DNA from: Geothrix sp. PMB-07
Lineage (GTDB): Bacteria > Acidobacteriota > Holophagae > Holophagales > Holophagaceae
Assembly (NCBI RefSeq): GCF_030758935.1
Contig: NZ_CP132333.1
Span: 4,092,992 to 4,156,991 of the forward strand
Length of the DNA: 64,000 nucleotides
Reading direction: 5' to 3'
Shown here: positions 24,710 to 34,195 of the stretch, in pieces
Layout of the letters: every line of letters begins with the position of its first letter
Position numbering within the stretch: position 1 is the first letter of the stretch
Position numbers and translations under genes: made by a program
Notes under the pieces: generated by a model
What the model saw: only the letters and a program-made list of their open reading frames with translations
Told to the model about the DNA's origin: nothing
Databases searched by the model: none

Positions 24710-26452
24710 TCAGGCGAACAGGATGTTGAGAACGAGGGCCGCGGCGAGGATGAGGGCGCCCAGGTAGATGGGGCGCTGGTACCAGGGCAGGTGCCCCTCG
24801 TCATGACGCTCCGTGAGGCTGTAGACCAGGCCGCGCAGGTCGCCATCGCTCTTGGTGCGCGGGGTCAGCAGGCTGATCAGGATCGTCACCAGGAAGCAGG
24901 TACTCCAGGACCAGATGGCCGTCCAGAAGTTCTGGGCCATCTCGCTGGGGTAGACGTGCAGCACATGGCCCAGCCAGCCGCCCTTGAAGAGGCTCTCCGC
25001 CCCCACCGGGATACTGAGACCATGGTGCAGCGCCGCGGCTGCGGTGCCCGAGAGCAAACCGAAGAAGGCGCCATGGCCCGTGGTGCGCTTCCAGAACATG
25101 CCCAAGAGGAAGGTGGCGAACAACGGCGCGTTCACGAACGCGAAGATGAGCTGCAGCATGTCCATGATGTTGTTGAAGTGGACCGCCATGTAGGCCGTGA
25201 GGATCGAGAGCAGGATGCCGCCCACCGTGGCCATGCGGCCCATCCAGAGGTAGTGGCTGTCGCTCTTGTCCTTCGCAATGTGGCTCTGGTAGATGTCGTA
25301 GGTCCATACGGTGTTGAAGGCCGTGACATTGCCCGCCATGCCGCTCATGAAGGAGGCCATGAGCGCCGTGAGCCCCAGGCCCAGCAGGCCCGTGGGGAAG
25401 TAGTGCTTGAGCATGAGGGGGATGGTCATGTCGTAGTCGAAGGCGTTGCCCTTCACGGGCAGCGCGAAGCCGCTCTGGCCCGCCTTGTAGGTGAGGCCGA
25501 TGGCGATCATGCCCGGCAGGATCACCAGGAAGGGGAAGAGCATCTTGGGCACGGCGGCGATGAGGGGCACCTTGCGGGCGGCCGTCTCGTTCTCGGCCAC
25601 CATGGCGCGCTGCACCACGAGGAAGTCCGTGCACCAGTAGCCGAAGGAGAGCACGAAGCCCAGGCCCATGGCCATGCCGAACCACTCCACGCCCATGGGG
25701 TTGGCCCCCGGCGTGCCCATGTGCTTCCAGGCGCTCACCCAGGCACCGGGCGCGTAGGCCTGGCCCTGCAGGTTGTGGCTCTGACTGGCCACGAGGTGCA
25801 GGCGCTGCACCAGGCCCGACCAGCCGCCGCAGTCGCGCAGGCCCAGGAAGACCAGGGGCGCGAAGCCCAGCACGATGAGGAAGAACTGCATCACCTCGTT
25901 GTAGATGGCCGAGGTGAGCCCGCCCAGGAAGATGTAGGCCAGCACGATGGCGGCGCTGATCCAGAGGCTCATGTTGAAGTTCCAGCCCAGGAGCAGGTTC
26001 AGCAGCTTGGCCATGGCATACATCGAGATGCCGCTGGAGAAGACCGTCATGATGGCGAAGCTGAAGGCGTTGAAGGTGCGCGTCTTTTCATCGAAGCGCA
26101 GCTTCAGGTACTCCGGCACGCTGCGGGCCTTGGAGCCGTAGTAGAAGGGCATCATGAAGACGCCCACGAACACCATGGCCGGCACCGCCCCCACCCAGTA
26201 GAAGTGGGCGGTCATCATGCCGTATTTGGCGCCCGAGGCCGCCATGCCCATGACCTCCTGGGCACCCAGGTTGGCGCTGAGGAAGGCCAGGCCCGCGATC
26301 CAGGCCGGGATGGCGCGACCCGACAGGAAGAAATCCGTCGAGCTCTTCATGCCGCGCTTCAGCACCACGCCGATGCCCACCACGAAGGAAAAGTAGAGAA
26401 CCAGGATCGTCCAGTCGACGGGGCCTAGATGGATGCTCGGGATGCTACTCAT
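24710..26452 (-). CDS. Sodium:solute symporter (SSS), probable Na+/galactose transporter
   Basis: 580 residues with about 14 membrane helices. SSS features include the N-terminal VDWTILVLYFSFVVGIGV, the unwound-helix segment AFLSANLGAQEVMGMAASG in TM1/TM3 and ALMASFMSGMAGNVTAFNTVW in the Na+ site region, closely resembling SglT/SGLT sugar transporters. It probably imports galactose (or glucose) with Na+. Located between a galM-like gene and galK in one minus-strand run. Confidence 0.88.
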   Translation of the reverse strand: MSSIPSIHLGPVDWTILVLYFSFVVGIGVVLKRGMKSSTDFFLSGRAIPAWIAGLAFLSANLGAQEVMGMAASGAKYGMMTAHFYWVGAVPAMVFVGVFMMPFYYGSKARSVPEYLKLRFDEKTRTFNAFSFAIMTVFSSGISMYAMAKLLNLLLGWNFNMSLWISAAIVLAYIFLGGLTSAIYNEVMQFFLIVLGFAPLVFLGLRDCGGWSGLVQRLHLVASQSHNLQGQAYAPGAWVSAWKHMGTPGANPMGVEWFGMAMGLGFVLSFGYWCTDFLVVQRAMVAENETAARKVPLIAAVPKMLFPFLVILPGMIAIGLTYKAGQSGFALPVKGNAFDYDMTIPLMLKHYFPTGLLGLGLTALMASFMSGMAGNVTAFNTVWTYDIYQSHIAKDKSDSHYLWMGRMATVGGILLSILTAYMAVHFNNIMDMLQLIFAFVNAPLFATFLLGMFWKRTTGHGAFFGLLSGTAAAALHHGLSIPVGAESLFKGGWLGHVLHVYPSEMAQNFWTAIWSWSTCFLVTILISLLTPRTKSDGDLRGLVYSLTERHDEGHLPWYQRPIYLGALILAAALVLNILFA

Positions 26453-26467
26453 GGGGCCTCGCTAGGG

Positions 26468-27409
26468 TTAGGACCGTGAATGGAGGTGATGTGATCGGAG
26501 ACGCAGGCTCCAGGCAGCTCGCCCTCCAGGCGGCAGCATGAGGCAGGTGCCCCCTTCCGCCGCCTCGTCCAGGCGGTCCGGCAGGCCCGTGCAGGGTTCC
26601 AAGGCCACCGTGAGGTGGCCGGGGCGGCCATCGTCGGGCCACCCCCCATAGCACAGCCAGAGGCCCAGATGGGGCAGCTCCGCCTGATTCCAGGTGAAGG
26701 TCAGCGCCTCTCCACTCTGAGGCTCGAGAATCCCGCAGGTGCCTTCCTGCACCCGCGGAAAGAAGACCTTCACGGCCCGGCCAAGGCTCCGGGGTTGAAC
26801 CGTGGAGAAATCCACCCCGGGGAGCAACTCGGGCCATGGACGCGCCTCGCCGTGGCTTCCGAAGGCAGGGTCCGATGGCGCGTTCAGGAAGGCTGACCCT
26901 GGCGAGCCCGGCAGCCACAGCTTCATTCCCGGGCTCACCTTCAGCAGGGGATGAGCACTCCAGAGGTTCGGGAAGGGACGGTCCGCGCGGTTATCCAGGG
27001 TGTAGTCCAGGCAGAGGGTGTCGCCCTCCAGGGAAACCCGACGGCTGAAGGTGTAGGGCCAGGCTTGTCCGTCGATCCGCGCCAGCAGGCTTGCACCCTC
27101 TCGCGTCACCTCCCAGGGGCGGCTCCAGAGTTCCCCGTGATCGGGCCACTGGATGTCCATCCCCGGGGCCTTGCAGGCAGATACGGTGGGGAAGCAGTCA
27201 TCAAAGCCCGAGGTGTCAAAGCGGCTGAAGTCATCGCCGCAGGTGGGCTGGAGGTAGACGCCACCTGGCAGCTGGCTGGGGATCAGCCAGTCCCGGCCCG
27301 TCCGGCGGTCGAGGAGGGAACACAGTTTCGCCCCCTGGCCCGGCCGCAACCGGACCGATAGCTGCTCGTTCTCGAGCGACAGGGTGTCAGTGAGCGCAGC
27401 AGGAGACAT
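26468..27409 (-). CDS. Aldose 1-epimerase family protein (GalM-like)
   Basis: About 313 residues from ATG 27409 (MSPAALTD); an earlier ATG at 27484 would add an unlikely tail. Galactose-mutarotase beta-supersandwich features: GAKLCSLLDRRTGRDWL, the FDDCFPTV segment and GSPGSAFLN; the canonical GalM His residues are not obvious, so this is a divergent member, perhaps acting on another sugar. First gene of the galactose operon, 15 bases before the symporter gene. Its promoter must lie in 27410-27505. Confidence 0.75.
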   Translation of the reverse strand: MSPAALTDTLSLENEQLSVRLRPGQGAKLCSLLDRRTGRDWLIPSQLPGGVYLQPTCGDDFSRFDTSGFDDCFPTVSACKAPGMDIQWPDHGELWSRPWEVTREGASLLARIDGQAWPYTFSRRVSLEGDTLCLDYTLDNRADRPFPNLWSAHPLLKVSPGMKLWLPGSPGSAFLNAPSDPAFGSHGEARPWPELLPGVDFSTVQPRSLGRAVKVFFPRVQEGTCGILEPQSGEALTFTWNQAELPHLGLWLCYGGWPDDGRPGHLTVALEPCTGLPDRLDEAAEGGTCLMLPPGGRAAWSLRLRSHHLHSRS

Positions 27410-27505
27410 GTCCGGAACCTGGGGAAGGAACTGGACAGCAGCATAGGGTGCCTGGCGCCCCTGGCCCAGAAGGGCCCCGGTCAATTTTGTAAGAAATCAG
27501 GTCAA

Positions 27506-29266
27506 TCACTTTGAAGCCGAAGGCCCCTGCAGATACTCATGCATGAGCAGCAGGTCAACAGCGGATGTCCACGCAAAGCCGCGACACCGAAGGCCCTGGC
27601 CCGAGAGCGAGTCGTAGTTTTCGTAGTGACCGCCCGCCCGGGCCACCATGTCGCAAAACCGCCTGGCAATGAGACGTGAGAGATCCGGTCGTCCACCCCG
27701 ACGGAGGCCATCGGCCAGCAGGTAGGTGGTGGGCGCCCAGATCGGACCGCGCCAGTAGCCGTCGGAGCGGTAATGGGGACTCATGGGGTCTTCCGTGGCG
27801 AGGCCAAAGGGGGTGAGAAACCTGCCCTCCAGCTCCTTCGCCAGGGCATGGAACACGGCCTTGTCCAGGTGTTCCCCCAGCACCAGGGGCATGAGGTTGA
27901 GCAAAGAGGTCGGCTCGGGATCCACGGTCGCCTGTCCCACCCTTCGCACCACGAAATGCTGGCCATTCCAGAACTGGGTCATGAGCAGCTTCAGATGCCC
28001 CTCGGCCCGGCGATCCCAGTCCTCAGCCTCGGTGGGCCGTCCCAGCTCCCGGGCCACGCGGGCCAGAGCCTTCATCTGAAGCACGAGGTAGGCCTGAAGG
28101 TCCGGCGATTCATAGGCCGCCTTCTTGTCGCCGAGACCGCTGGCATTGTCCCAACCACTCTCCCAGCCGGAATGCTCCCCCGCGTACTCGGGGATGCCGT
28201 TGTGGTTGGCATCCCGGTGCTTGAACCAAAACTCCGTCCACTTCACCAACTTCGGGTACACCTGCTCCAGCTGCGCCCGGCTGAAGGGGTGCCAGTCCAT
28301 GAGCTTCATGAGCGCCCAGCCGTGGATGGGCGGCTTGGTGACGCCCCGGTACATGACGTCCGGCGCGGTTTCATCGGGCAATTGCCCCCGCTCATCCGCG
28401 TTGAGGAAGGGCAGGAGGAACTGTTCCAACCCCGCGTCCAGATCCGTTCGCCCCAGCGCCAGGGCCGGGAAGCAGTGGTCCCAGGGCCATACCGCATTCA
28501 TGTCGGCCTTGGCCACCAGCACCGCCCGGGTGGGGAAGTTCGTATCCGGCGGCGCATAGAGGCTCCACAGATTCCACCAGGCCCCTTCGGCCATGACCAT
28601 CCGCTCTGCGGGAACGGCTGGCATCTTCGCCCGGAAGGCTTCCCAATCGCGCGTGATGGCGGCCATGTCCGCCGTGGGATCTGGTTCCAGTCGAGGCATG
28701 GAGGGGTTGGCCGCGCCCTGATGCATGCGCAGCGCCACCCGCAGCCGACCCTTCTCGGCCTTCAGCCGCCACGCCAGACCAGCCCGCTCGGCGTGGCCCT
28801 GAAGCACCTGGACATTCAGAGTCCAACCTTCGGCTGTGAGTGGAAACTGAGCCACTGATCCACTGGGCGGCCTCCCCAGATCCAGGCCGGCCTTCACACC
28901 GGTCAACGACACATCCATGCCCCAGGCCTCGATCACCGCATCGAAACGGCCCGTCAGGTAGACCTGGGCCCGAGGGGCGCCGCTCCCGCCGGCACTCACC
29001 TGCACATGGCTGGCGGTGGCTGTGATGGCCGCGGGGCGGAGGTTGCCCTCCACCAGGAAACCCAGATCCAGCCATGGCCCCTTTTCCTCCAGCATGCGGC
29101 TGAACACGTACCGCAAAGTGGCTGGTTGATCGGTGGGGTGCAGGGCGATCCAGGAATCGCGGCGACTGAAAAACGTGTGCCGCAGATCCACGGGAAATTC
29201 GGCCCCAACGCTGAGCGAACAAAGGCTGGCCAGGAGGACATTCCGCAAGGCTGTGACTGACCGCAT
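27506..29266 (-). CDS. Secreted GH63-like (alpha,alpha)6 glycoside hydrolase
   Basis: 586 residues from ATG 29266 (AGGGGG upstream; signal peptide about 1-21). The C-terminal two thirds form an (alpha/alpha)6 barrel with WPWDHCFPALAL, DETAPDVMYRG, HSGWESGWDNA and GYWRGPIWAPTTYLL, the pattern of GH63 mannosyl-oligosaccharide-glucosidase-like and trehalase-like enzymes. The likely acid is in WDHC and the base Glu in the CEHSGWE-type segment (here EHSGWESGWDN). Substrate: an alpha-glucoside or alpha-mannoside; not determinable. It is transcribed toward the galactose operon and may be its upstream member. Confidence 0.85.
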   Translation of the reverse strand: MRSVTALRNVLLASLCSLSVGAEFPVDLRHTFFSRRDSWIALHPTDQPATLRYVFSRMLEEKGPWLDLGFLVEGNLRPAAITATASHVQVSAGGSGAPRAQVYLTGRFDAVIEAWGMDVSLTGVKAGLDLGRPPSGSVAQFPLTAEGWTLNVQVLQGHAERAGLAWRLKAEKGRLRVALRMHQGAANPSMPRLEPDPTADMAAITRDWEAFRAKMPAVPAERMVMAEGAWWNLWSLYAPPDTNFPTRAVLVAKADMNAVWPWDHCFPALALGRTDLDAGLEQFLLPFLNADERGQLPDETAPDVMYRGVTKPPIHGWALMKLMDWHPFSRAQLEQVYPKLVKWTEFWFKHRDANHNGIPEYAGEHSGWESGWDNASGLGDKKAAYESPDLQAYLVLQMKALARVARELGRPTEAEDWDRRAEGHLKLLMTQFWNGQHFVVRRVGQATVDPEPTSLLNLMPLVLGEHLDKAVFHALAKELEGRFLTPFGLATEDPMSPHYRSDGYWRGPIWAPTTYLLADGLRRGGRPDLSRLIARRFCDMVARAGGHYENYDSLSGQGLRCRGFAWTSAVDLLLMHEYLQGPSASK

Positions 29267-29706
29267 GGTTCCCCCTGGCGATGCATGGGTGCTGACTTTT
29301 CGCGCGTTGCGGCCAGGCTGTTCAACGGGCATTCCGGGCCACTCCAGAACGATCATGCGCAGGGGCCCTTCAAAGCGGAATGGGTTGACCGAATCCCTTC
29401 CAAGATTGACCCGCAGCCTCCTGTCCCATGCGCACGGCGGACCTTATGCTCTCTCTGGAAATCCCCCAACCACCCAACCTGCTCATAGACCTGATCACCA
29501 CCTCCCGTTTCTGACCGCTTCCTGAATCCGGACCGCTGCCGGTCCACACAACCCCTCCCATCCGCCCAGAGCAGCCCTCCGATGGGCTGGCCGCACGGCT
29601 GACACCCCGTGACGCCACGGGGTGGCCCCAGTTCTACCTCCTTGCCGATCGGAGCTCCGATGGCCTTCCCCCCCTCCCCCCAACCAACTTCTTGAAGGTG
29701 GCCCCC
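29267..29706. other. Divergent intergenic region
   Basis: 440 bases between the GH63-like gene (leftward) and the barrel/TonB-receptor trio (rightward). No convincing gene. An 8-bp inverted repeat ACCCCGTG-N4-CACGGGGT at 29604-29623 lies about 84 bases before the rightward start and could be an operator or 5'-leader hairpin. Both promoters must be here but no clear -35/-10 pair was found. Confidence 0.5.
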
Positions 29707-30432
29707 ATGTTCCGACCCACCCTCCGGCTGGCCCTCGCCGCCAGCCTCTTCAGCCTTCCAGCCCTCGCGGCGGAATCGCCCATCCAGCTGGGCCTGGCCC
29801 TGCGCACCGGCTACAGCCTCACCAAGCAGGACAACCTCAACGCCAACCTCCTCGGCCTGGGCGTCTCCGGTGACTACGCCCTGGGGACCGATCTGGCCCT
29901 CCGGGGTGAGCTGGCCTATTTCTACACGCCAGGCCGCACCTATCGCGCCGACCTGCAGGCGCCCGCGACAGGCCAGACCGCGCCCGACCCCCTGCGCTCT
30001 GCGGATACGCGGAAGAACAAGCTGGAGGGTCTGGTGCTGCGGTTCAGCGCGATCCGTGCCATCCAATCCGGCTGGTCCCTGCAGGGGGGCCTGCAGGTCG
30101 GCAACAGCCGCTTCACCCAGGAATACGTGGGCAACACCATCAACAGCAGCCGCAGCTATCAGGACACCTACAACGGCGTGCCCACCAAATCGGCCCTGAG
30201 CCTGAGCCCCTTCGCCGGTCTCCAGTACGACGTGGACCGCGACGGGGCCCTGGAGCTGAACCTGATTGGCCAGTCTTACAAGGCCATTGATTTCCGCCAC
30301 ACCCCGGGAGCTCCCCTGGTGTCTGGCGATCCCGCCAAGTCGGGTTCTCACCTCGTCTACGCGGGCGACCACCTGGAGGAACAGTCCCGGATTCGCCTGG
30401 CCGTCGAGTTCAGCTACCGCTTCCGCTTCTGA
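29707..30432 (+). CDS. Outer-membrane beta-barrel protein
   Basis: 241 residues, signal peptide about 1-21 (ending ALA-A), then alternating amphipathic strands with aromatic girdle residues and a C-terminal YRFRF, the C-terminal aromatic signature for Bam insertion. Start 29707 follows GAAGG; a GTG/ATG 15 bases upstream is less likely. No named family recognised. First gene of a trio with a TonB receptor (15-base gap) and another small barrel. Confidence 0.75.
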   Translation: MFRPTLRLALAASLFSLPALAAESPIQLGLALRTGYSLTKQDNLNANLLGLGVSGDYALGTDLALRGELAYFYTPGRTYRADLQAPATGQTAPDPLRSADTRKNKLEGLVLRFSAIRAIQSGWSLQGGLQVGNSRFTQEYVGNTINSSRSYQDTYNGVPTKSALSLSPFAGLQYDVDRDGALELNLIGQSYKAIDFRHTPGAPLVSGDPAKSGSHLVYAGDHLEEQSRIRLAVEFSYRFRF

Positions 30433-30447
30433 GCCCAGGGAGAACCC

Positions 30448-33400
30448 ATGTTGCGCAACCGTCTCTTCCCCATCTCCAGCAGCGTCCTCTTTCTGCTGGT
30501 GGGTTCCAGCCTCCAGGCCCAGGAAAGCGGCATCCTCCACGGCGTCGTCAAGGGCCCTGATGGCCAGGCCATCCCAGAGGCCAGGATCACCCTCGAATCC
30601 CCGGCCCTCTTCAGTCCTCGCGTACTCTTCACCAACCGGAATGGTGAGTGGCGGGCCCCGCTGCTGCCCATCGGCAGTTTCAAGGTAACGGTCACCAAGG
30701 AGGGTTTCGACTCCACCTACCGCAGCGACATCCGGGTGGGCATCGGCAGCAACGTCCGCATCGACCTGGCCCTGGCGCCCATCAAATCCGCCGTGGTCGA
30801 AGTGATCGGCACCCACAACGCCGTCATCGACAAGACCCAGGTCAACTCCGGGGCCAACTTCTCGGCCGAGGCCATGGGCGAGCTGCCCCTGGTGGACCGG
30901 AATTTCTACGGCGCCCTGGACATGACGGCCGGCACCTCATCCAGCATCGACGGCTCGTACATCATCCGCGGCGGCGCCGCCACCTACACCAACTTCCGCG
31001 TGAACGGCGCGGAGGTGAAGGACGACTACGCCAACGGCCTGGGCGCCACCTGGGCCATCGACGACAACATCGAGGATGCCCAGGTGGTTACCTCCCAGGT
31101 GAACGTGCGCTTCGGGCGCGCTTTGGGCGGCGCCGTGAACATTGTCACCAAGAGCGGCAGCAACACCTTCGAGGGCTCGCTGCGCGTCAAGCTCTCCCGC
31201 GACGACTGGAAAGCCCGCACCCCCGACACCACCGCCGATGCCAAGTGGTCCGACACCCTCAACCGCGAGTACGACGTCACCCTGCGCGGCCCCATCCTCA
31301 AGGACCGCCTCTGGTTCGCGGTGGGCACCATCCTCAAGCCCAACCAGGCCTGGAGCAACAGCCTCGGCCTCTTCCCAGCTGAAGCCAACGCCCCCATGCA
31401 GACCGGCGTTGCGGGCGTCGATGCCTTGTTGAATGCGGGCCCCGGCAATGGCTACCAGATCGCGGCCTTCGATAACGGAAAGTACTACACCGAAAAGTTC
31501 GATTCCCACTACTACGAGGGCAAACTCACGGGCGCCCTCACGAACGATCACATCGTGGAGTTGAGCTTCGTGGACCAGAAGCAGGTCTACTCCAACGATG
31601 ACGCCTCGGGGCAGGCCCTGAGTCTGGCCTCCCTGGGCAGCCGCTACAACAAGTACCAAATGGCAGGCCTCAACTACAAGGGCATCCTCAGCTCCATGGC
31701 CTTCCTGGAAGCCCGGTACACCACCAGCAAGACCACCTGGGGCCAGGACACGGGCGATCCGGCCTATGGCGGCCAGGAAGGTGTTTACGTCCAAGTGGGC
31801 CAGGCGGGTTCCCCGGACAACGGCCTGCAGGGTTTCGGCCTGCCCTTCGGCTTCGCGCTCGGGGCCACCCCGGAAGTGCATGGCAATGTCAGCGCGGCCC
31901 TGAACCTCAACCTGGCCCCCCAGGCCGCCGGTTCCCACGACATCGACATGGGCTTCGAATATTTTGACAGCTACACCGACAACGGCGAGGACTGGGGCAA
32001 GCGCAGCCTTCGCTTCGATGTGGGCGGCGCCTACTACAACCCCCAAACCCGGGGCTACCTCTTCCCCACGGTCAACTACCCGAACAATCCCTCGGACTAC
32101 TACGTCTACCATTCCCCCGATGACGGCCACAGCTACGGTGCCGCACCCTTCGTGCGTCAGGCGCTGGGTCCCAAGGGCCGGGCCCACTGCAGCCAGCTGG
32201 GCTGGTACCTCAACGAGACCTGGACCCTCAATCCCAACTTCATGATGGGGTCGGGCCTCCGCATCGACACCAACACCGCCAAGGATGTGGACGGCCGAAC
32301 GATGGCGAAGTCCACGGATCCGACCTATTCCTTCATCTTCCGCTGGGATCCCAAGGGCGACAGCACCCACCTGGTGACCTTCACCGCCGCCAACAACGCG
32401 GGCAACTTCAACCAGGCCCTCTTCGGCCAGTTCACCGCCAAGAAGACCACCGTCGAGGTAGATCGCGGCTGGGGTTCCAATGCGGCGGATCTCGGAGCCG
32501 GAACGCCAGGCCAGGTGGTGCGGTTCGTGGACTACCAGACGCTGGTGGACCTGAAGAACTACAACCGGGTGGTGTCGTTCGTGGATCAGTCCACCCGCAA
32601 CGTCCTGGCCTCGGATCTGCGTCCCCCTCGCACCCAGGAATTCACCCTGGGCTACAAGCGCGGCTACACCGACCAGTCCCGCGTCGGCATCACGTTCGTC
32701 TACCGCAAGTGGCTGGACATGTGGGCCCAGCGCTGGGATTTCGCCGATCCCTACGTCATCACCGTGCAGGACCCTTCGCATTCCGGCCTGCCCGCCATGC
32801 AGGACATCACGCGGCGCTACGACAACAGCAACGACCTCACCCGCGAATACAAGGCCGTCGAAGTGGAGTTCGTCAAGAATTTCGGGCCCCGCTGGAGCGT
32901 GCAGGGCAACTACACCTACAGCCGACTCACCGGCAACAACGATGATGGCGACATCGCCTGGGGCGGGTGGCGCAACAACGACCCCACCATGGGCACGATC
33001 ATGTGGAATCCCATCGTGCTCAAGAACATGGGCCTGAGCCCCTCGGACTACGGCGCCTCCGGCCTGCTCGCCAACAACCAGAGCCAGAAGGCCCGCCTGG
33101 CCCTGCTCCACGTCCTGCCGCTCGGAAAGAACGGCCGCATGACCCTCGCCCTCATGGCCAGCTATGACAGCGGCAAGCCCTGGAGCGCCCGGAACTATGC
33201 CGCCATCGACCAGAGCAAGTGGGGCGTGGACCTGAACGCGAAGTACCCCAGCCTCGGCGTGTCCCCCGATGCGGTCTACCGCCAGTACTACTCGGCCCTG
33301 GGCGCCTACTCCTACAACGACACCTACAACGTGGATTTCAAGGCCACCTGGGATGTGCCCTTGAGCTTCACCAATGTCCACTTCATCGGCGACGCCAGCG

Positions 33401-33585
33401 TTTCCAATGTCTTCAACGTGACCATGCCCGCTTCCACCTACGGCAGCTTCACCAACGACTCGTCCAACGGGCGCACCCAGCTCTTCATGAAGAACCCGGC
33501 CTACTGGGGCACCTCCCACGTCACCGGCTCCTCCTACTACACCGCCGGCCGCTCGGCGAAGTTCAGCTGCGGCTTCCGCTTCTAG
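30448..33585 (+). CDS. TonB-dependent receptor, Oar-like, with carboxypeptidase-regulatory domain
   Basis: 1045 residues. Signal peptide (1-26, ending LQAQ), carboxypeptidase-D-regulatory domain (about 28-108), plug (about 115-240, with YIIRGGAATYTNFRVNGAEV and RFGRALGGAVNIVTKSG), and a large barrel ending in CGFRF. This is the Oar/OmpA-related TonB receptor class common in Acidobacteriota and Myxococcota. RBS AGGGAGAACCC. Ligand unknown; the two flanking barrel genes may serve the same system. Confidence 0.9.
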   Translation: MLRNRLFPISSSVLFLLVGSSLQAQESGILHGVVKGPDGQAIPEARITLESPALFSPRVLFTNRNGEWRAPLLPIGSFKVTVTKEGFDSTYRSDIRVGIGSNVRIDLALAPIKSAVVEVIGTHNAVIDKTQVNSGANFSAEAMGELPLVDRNFYGALDMTAGTSSSIDGSYIIRGGAATYTNFRVNGAEVKDDYANGLGATWAIDDNIEDAQVVTSQVNVRFGRALGGAVNIVTKSGSNTFEGSLRVKLSRDDWKARTPDTTADAKWSDTLNREYDVTLRGPILKDRLWFAVGTILKPNQAWSNSLGLFPAEANAPMQTGVAGVDALLNAGPGNGYQIAAFDNGKYYTEKFDSHYYEGKLTGALTNDHIVELSFVDQKQVYSNDDASGQALSLASLGSRYNKYQMAGLNYKGILSSMAFLEARYTTSKTTWGQDTGDPAYGGQEGVYVQVGQAGSPDNGLQGFGLPFGFALGATPEVHGNVSAALNLNLAPQAAGSHDIDMGFEYFDSYTDNGEDWGKRSLRFDVGGAYYNPQTRGYLFPTVNYPNNPSDYYVYHSPDDGHSYGAAPFVRQALGPKGRAHCSQLGWYLNETWTLNPNFMMGSGLRIDTNTAKDVDGRTMAKSTDPTYSFIFRWDPKGDSTHLVTFTAANNAGNFNQALFGQFTAKKTTVEVDRGWGSNAADLGAGTPGQVVRFVDYQTLVDLKNYNRVVSFVDQSTRNVLASDLRPPRTQEFTLGYKRGYTDQSRVGITFVYRKWLDMWAQRWDFADPYVITVQDPSHSGLPAMQDITRRYDNSNDLTREYKAVEVEFVKNFGPRWSVQGNYTYSRLTGNNDDGDIAWGGWRNNDPTMGTIMWNPIVLKNMGLSPSDYGASGLLANNQSQKARLALLHVLPLGKNGRMTLALMASYDSGKPWSARNYAAIDQSKWGVDLNAKYPSLGVSPDAVYRQYYSALGAYSYNDTYNVDFKATWDVPLSFTNVHFIGDASVSNVFNVTMPASTYGSFTNDSSNGRTQLFMKNPAYWGTSHVTGSSYYTAGRSAKFSCGFRF

Positions 33586-33598
33586 AGAGGACTTGACC

Positions 33599-34195
33599 AT
33601 GTTCCGAACTTTCCGTCCCTCACTCCTCGCCCTCACGGCCGGATGCCTGCCCATCTTCGCCCAGGAAGCTGGCGCCTTTTCGGCCTCCCTGAACCTGGCC
33701 AATGGCACTGCTGCCCTGAAGGAGGTCACAGGTGCCAGCACCGGCTTCACCCTGGATGGGGCCTGGGATTCCCCGGCTCAGGCCCTGCCTTTCCGGGTGG
33801 GCCTCTCGGTATCGACGTTTTCGGACGGCACCCACACTCGCGGCCTGGGGTTGGATGCCAACGGAGATCCCCAGGCCGATCTCACGCTCAAGGGCCCGGC
33901 CCTCACCACATACCAAGCCTACGGGGCCATGCGGTTTGATCTGGCCAAGGACCTCCGCCTGTACTTCGGGCTTTCGGCCAACCGCCACCACCTCGCCTCG
34001 GACCTCCTGGACCAAGGGGGAGGTCAGTACGTGCGCGGCACCAAGATTGGCACCCGAGCCGATCTGGAATACCGAGCCACGCCCCACCTTTCCGTGGTGG
34101 GCGCCTTCCAGTGGGTGGAGCTGGGGCCCGGGCCCTCGGGCAGCCAGTTCCTGAACCCCAGCTGGTTCCAGGCCGGGATTCGGTACGCGTTCTAG
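33599..34195 (+). CDS. Small outer-membrane beta-barrel protein
   Basis: 198 residues from ATG 33599 (GAGAGGACTTGACC upstream). Signal peptide (1-22) then about eight strands ending GIRYAF, suggesting an 8-stranded barrel of the OmpW/OmpX size class. Third gene of the trio; its stop codon overlaps that of the convergent GntR gene in the palindrome CTAG. Confidence 0.7.
   Translation: MFRTFRPSLLALTAGCLPIFAQEAGAFSASLNLANGTAALKEVTGASTGFTLDGAWDSPAQALPFRVGLSVSTFSDGTHTRGLGLDANGDPQADLTLKGPALTTYQAYGAMRFDLAKDLRLYFGLSANRHHLASDLLDQGGGQYVRGTKIGTRADLEYRATPHLSVVGAFQWVELGPGPSGSQFLNPSWFQAGIRYAF

Noticed and set aside
30937-33750. 937-residue minus-strand open frame
   Set aside because: Lies antisense to the Oar-like TonB receptor; Gly/Val/Glu-rich with no domain.
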